This document shows, piece after piece, positions 62,864 through 64,000 of a stretch of DNA of 64,000 bases. The first letter of the stretch is position 1. Every line of letters starts with the position of its first letter. The notes beneath the pieces were generated by a model. It searched no databases, had not been told where the DNA came from, and saw only the letters and a list, made by a program, of their open reading frames with translations. The position numbers were made by a program, and so were the translations under genes. Origin of the DNA: Clostridium akagii DSM 12554 (GTDB lineage: Bacteria > Bacillota > Clostridia > Clostridiales > Clostridiaceae); the NCBI RefSeq assembly GCF_000686725.1, contig NZ_JMLK01000016.1, positions 1 through 64,000 of the forward strand, read 5' to 3'.

Positions 62864-63681
62864 TATATTTCACTCCTTGGCCTTATTATGGCATCAGTCA
62901 TCATTGCTGCCCTTTTATTTTCCAAAACATCATGAACTCTTACAAAGTCGCATCCCTTCATTATACCAATTACAGTAGTTGCAACTGTTCCCTCAACTCT
63001 TTCATTTACAGGAAGTTTTAATACATTGCCTATCATAGACTTTCTGGAGGTGCCAAGAAGAACTGAATAGCCCATGGCTATTATTTTTTCCAATTCATTC
63101 ATTACTCTAAGGTTTTCCTCATGATTTTTAGCAAAGCCGATGCCTGGATCTATTATTATATTTTCAGGTTTTACTCCTGCTTCAATTGCTATTTCAATAC
63201 TTTCATTTAAATCAATAATTATATCTTCCATTAGATTATTATAAACGGCATTCTCTCTATTGTGCATAATACAACATGGTACATTATATTTGACTGCAAC
63301 CTTTGCCATATTCCTATCTCTTTTAAATCCCCATACGTCATTTATCAAACTGGCACCATTTTTTATTGCAATCTCTGCAACATTTGATTTATAAGTATCT
63401 ATGGATATTGGTATATCAAACTCTCTTACCAGAAGTTGTATAATAGGCACTACCCTTTTTATTTCTTCATTTTCACTAATGGGAGCATAATTAGGTCTCG
63501 TTGATTCTCCGCCTATATCAATAATGTCTGCTCCATCAGCTATAAGCTTCCTAGCTTGTTCAATTGCTTTGTCAGTATTGTTGAATTTTCCTCCATCGGA
63601 AAATGAATCTGGAGTTACATTAAGTATTCCCATTACATATGTTTTTTTCCCTAAATCAAATTTTTTATTTCCAATCATCAT
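62863..63681 (-). CDS. folP: Dihydropteroate synthase
   Basis: A 272-residue TIM-barrel enzyme joining p-aminobenzoate to the pterin pyrophosphate; the sulphonamide target. Visible motifs are MGILNVTPDSFSDGGKF (17-33), DIGGESTRPN (near 57-66), LINDVWGF (near 116), IIDPGIGFAKN (near 175), LLGTSRKSMIG (near 211) and VRVHDV (near 255). All catalytic loops look intact and the length is normal. AAGGAGTG precedes the ATG. It lies between the HD-domain gene and folB-folK. Confidence 0.97.
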   Translation of the reverse strand: MMIGNKKFDLGKKTYVMGILNVTPDSFSDGGKFNNTDKAIEQARKLIADGADIIDIGGESTRPNYAPISENEEIKRVVPIIQLLVREFDIPISIDTYKSNVAEIAIKNGASLINDVWGFKRDRNMAKVAVKYNVPCCIMHNRENAVYNNLMEDIIIDLNESIEIAIEAGVKPENIIIDPGIGFAKNHEENLRVMNELEKIIAMGYSVLLGTSRKSMIGNVLKLPVNERVEGTVATTVIGIMKGCDFVRVHDVLENKRAAMMTDAIIRPRSEI

Positions 63682-63706
63682 TTTTAAAATTCACTCCTTA
63701 GGCATA

Positions 63707-64000
63707 CTAATATTTTATTGTATTATTTTTCTTATCTTCTTTCCAATTGCATTTTTTTTTCACCTTACATGAAAAACATTTTCTTGAAAGTTTGTCCCCT
63801 TCATAAATTATTTTTCCAAGTGCAGAAGTTTTACCATGATTTTGTCTATGTTCTTCAATAGCATTTACTATATCATTTATTTCTTCTGCACTAAATCCTG
63901 AATCCATTAATATACCTGGCGCTATTTCAGCACTTGCTTTTTCATGAGGTATCCCCTCTTCATACTGCTTATGTCTTCCTATATCATGAAGAAATGCTGC
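63707..64000 (-). CDS. HD-domain phosphohydrolase, 5' part outside window
   Basis: The C-terminal 97 residues are visible and the frame is open to the right edge. FLHDIGRHKQYEEG (HD pair near the edge) and HEKASAEIAPGIL, then IVNAIEEHR, are characteristic of metal-dependent HD phosphohydrolases. The end is Cys-rich (CFSCKVKKKCNW), possibly a metal site. It precedes folP in the same direction by 25 bases. In clostridia a similar HD gene often belongs to the folate operon next to folE; its exact substrate is not known. Confidence 0.88.
   Translation of the reverse strand, partial: AAFLHDIGRHKQYEEGIPHEKASAEIAPGILMDSGFSAEEINDIVNAIEEHRQNHGKTSALGKIIYEGDKLSRKCFSCKVKKKCNWKEDKKNNTIKY

Overview
This is a low-GC window from a spore-forming, anaerobic-type Firmicute, most likely Clostridium sensu stricto. 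The evidence is the AT-rich DNA, strong AGGAGG-type ribosome binding sites with several TTG/GTG starts, an alpha/beta small acid-soluble spore protein, a Spo0E-like protein, a THI-box riboswitch with ThiT, and Clostridium-style chemoreceptors. No rRNA, tRNA or CRISPR array was seen.

Region 1 (1-11.3 kb, minus strand) is the start of a hybrid polyketide/nonribosomal peptide cluster. The order of transcription is a free-standing carrier protein, an AT-less KS-cMT-ACP polyketide synthase, a type II thioesterase, and an NRPS (A-MT-T-C-A-T...) that runs off the left edge. The specificity residues read as Phe (probably N-methylated) and Leu. The operon has a consensus promoter followed at once by four 19-bp tandem repeats; the two clear copies carry a 14-bp palindrome. 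The NRPS is preceded by a run of ten G.

Region 2 (11.4-24.2 kb) is accessory. It holds a NarL/DesK two-component pair, decayed gene fragments, an HTH protein with an FtsX-type ABC transporter, a second ABC transporter (ATPase plus ABC-2 permease), an envelope protein behind a promoter whose -10 is covered by an 11-bp inverted repeat, an SGNH hydrolase, an MGT-family glycosyltransferase and a small hypothetical gene. The transporters and the glycosyltransferase could protect against the product of region 1, but that is inference.

Region 3 (24.4-51.1 kb) is the most striking part: two complete, paralogous chemosensory operons lie head-to-tail on the minus strand. Operon A (48.6-39.0 kb) is tetR-cheY-cheA-cheW-mcp-cheR-cheB-PAS kinase-receiver. 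Operon B (38.6-24.5 kb) is cheY-cheA-cheW-mcp-mcp-cheB-mcp-cheR-mcp. A 16-codon tail of a tetR copy survives just upstream of the operon B cheY, so the whole unit was probably duplicated and one tetR was lost. The five receptors carry long chains of HAMP-like units, nearly identical signalling tips, and a shared C-terminal tail ending in -[D/E]FGKY. That tail has the aromatic-x-x-aromatic pattern of the E. coli NWETF CheR/CheB tether. The operon A tetR has a good promoter and a palindrome exactly between +1 and the Shine-Dalgarno. A hybrid histidine kinase is divergent from it. No flagellar genes and no cheC/cheD/cheV were seen, so the output is open.

Region 4 (51.2-64.0 kb) is mostly chromosomal housekeeping and sporulation-related genes. 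It contains a phosphodiester glycosidase, a guanylate-kinase-like protein, a Spo0E-like protein, a YdjM-like membrane protein, an SASP, three tiny proteins, an HNH-like protein, a DUF445 pair, a CDF metal exporter, the TPP riboswitch-thiT-thiamine-binding-protein operon, tcdA, a lipoprotein, and a folate operon (HD protein, folP, folB-folK fusion) cut by the right edge.
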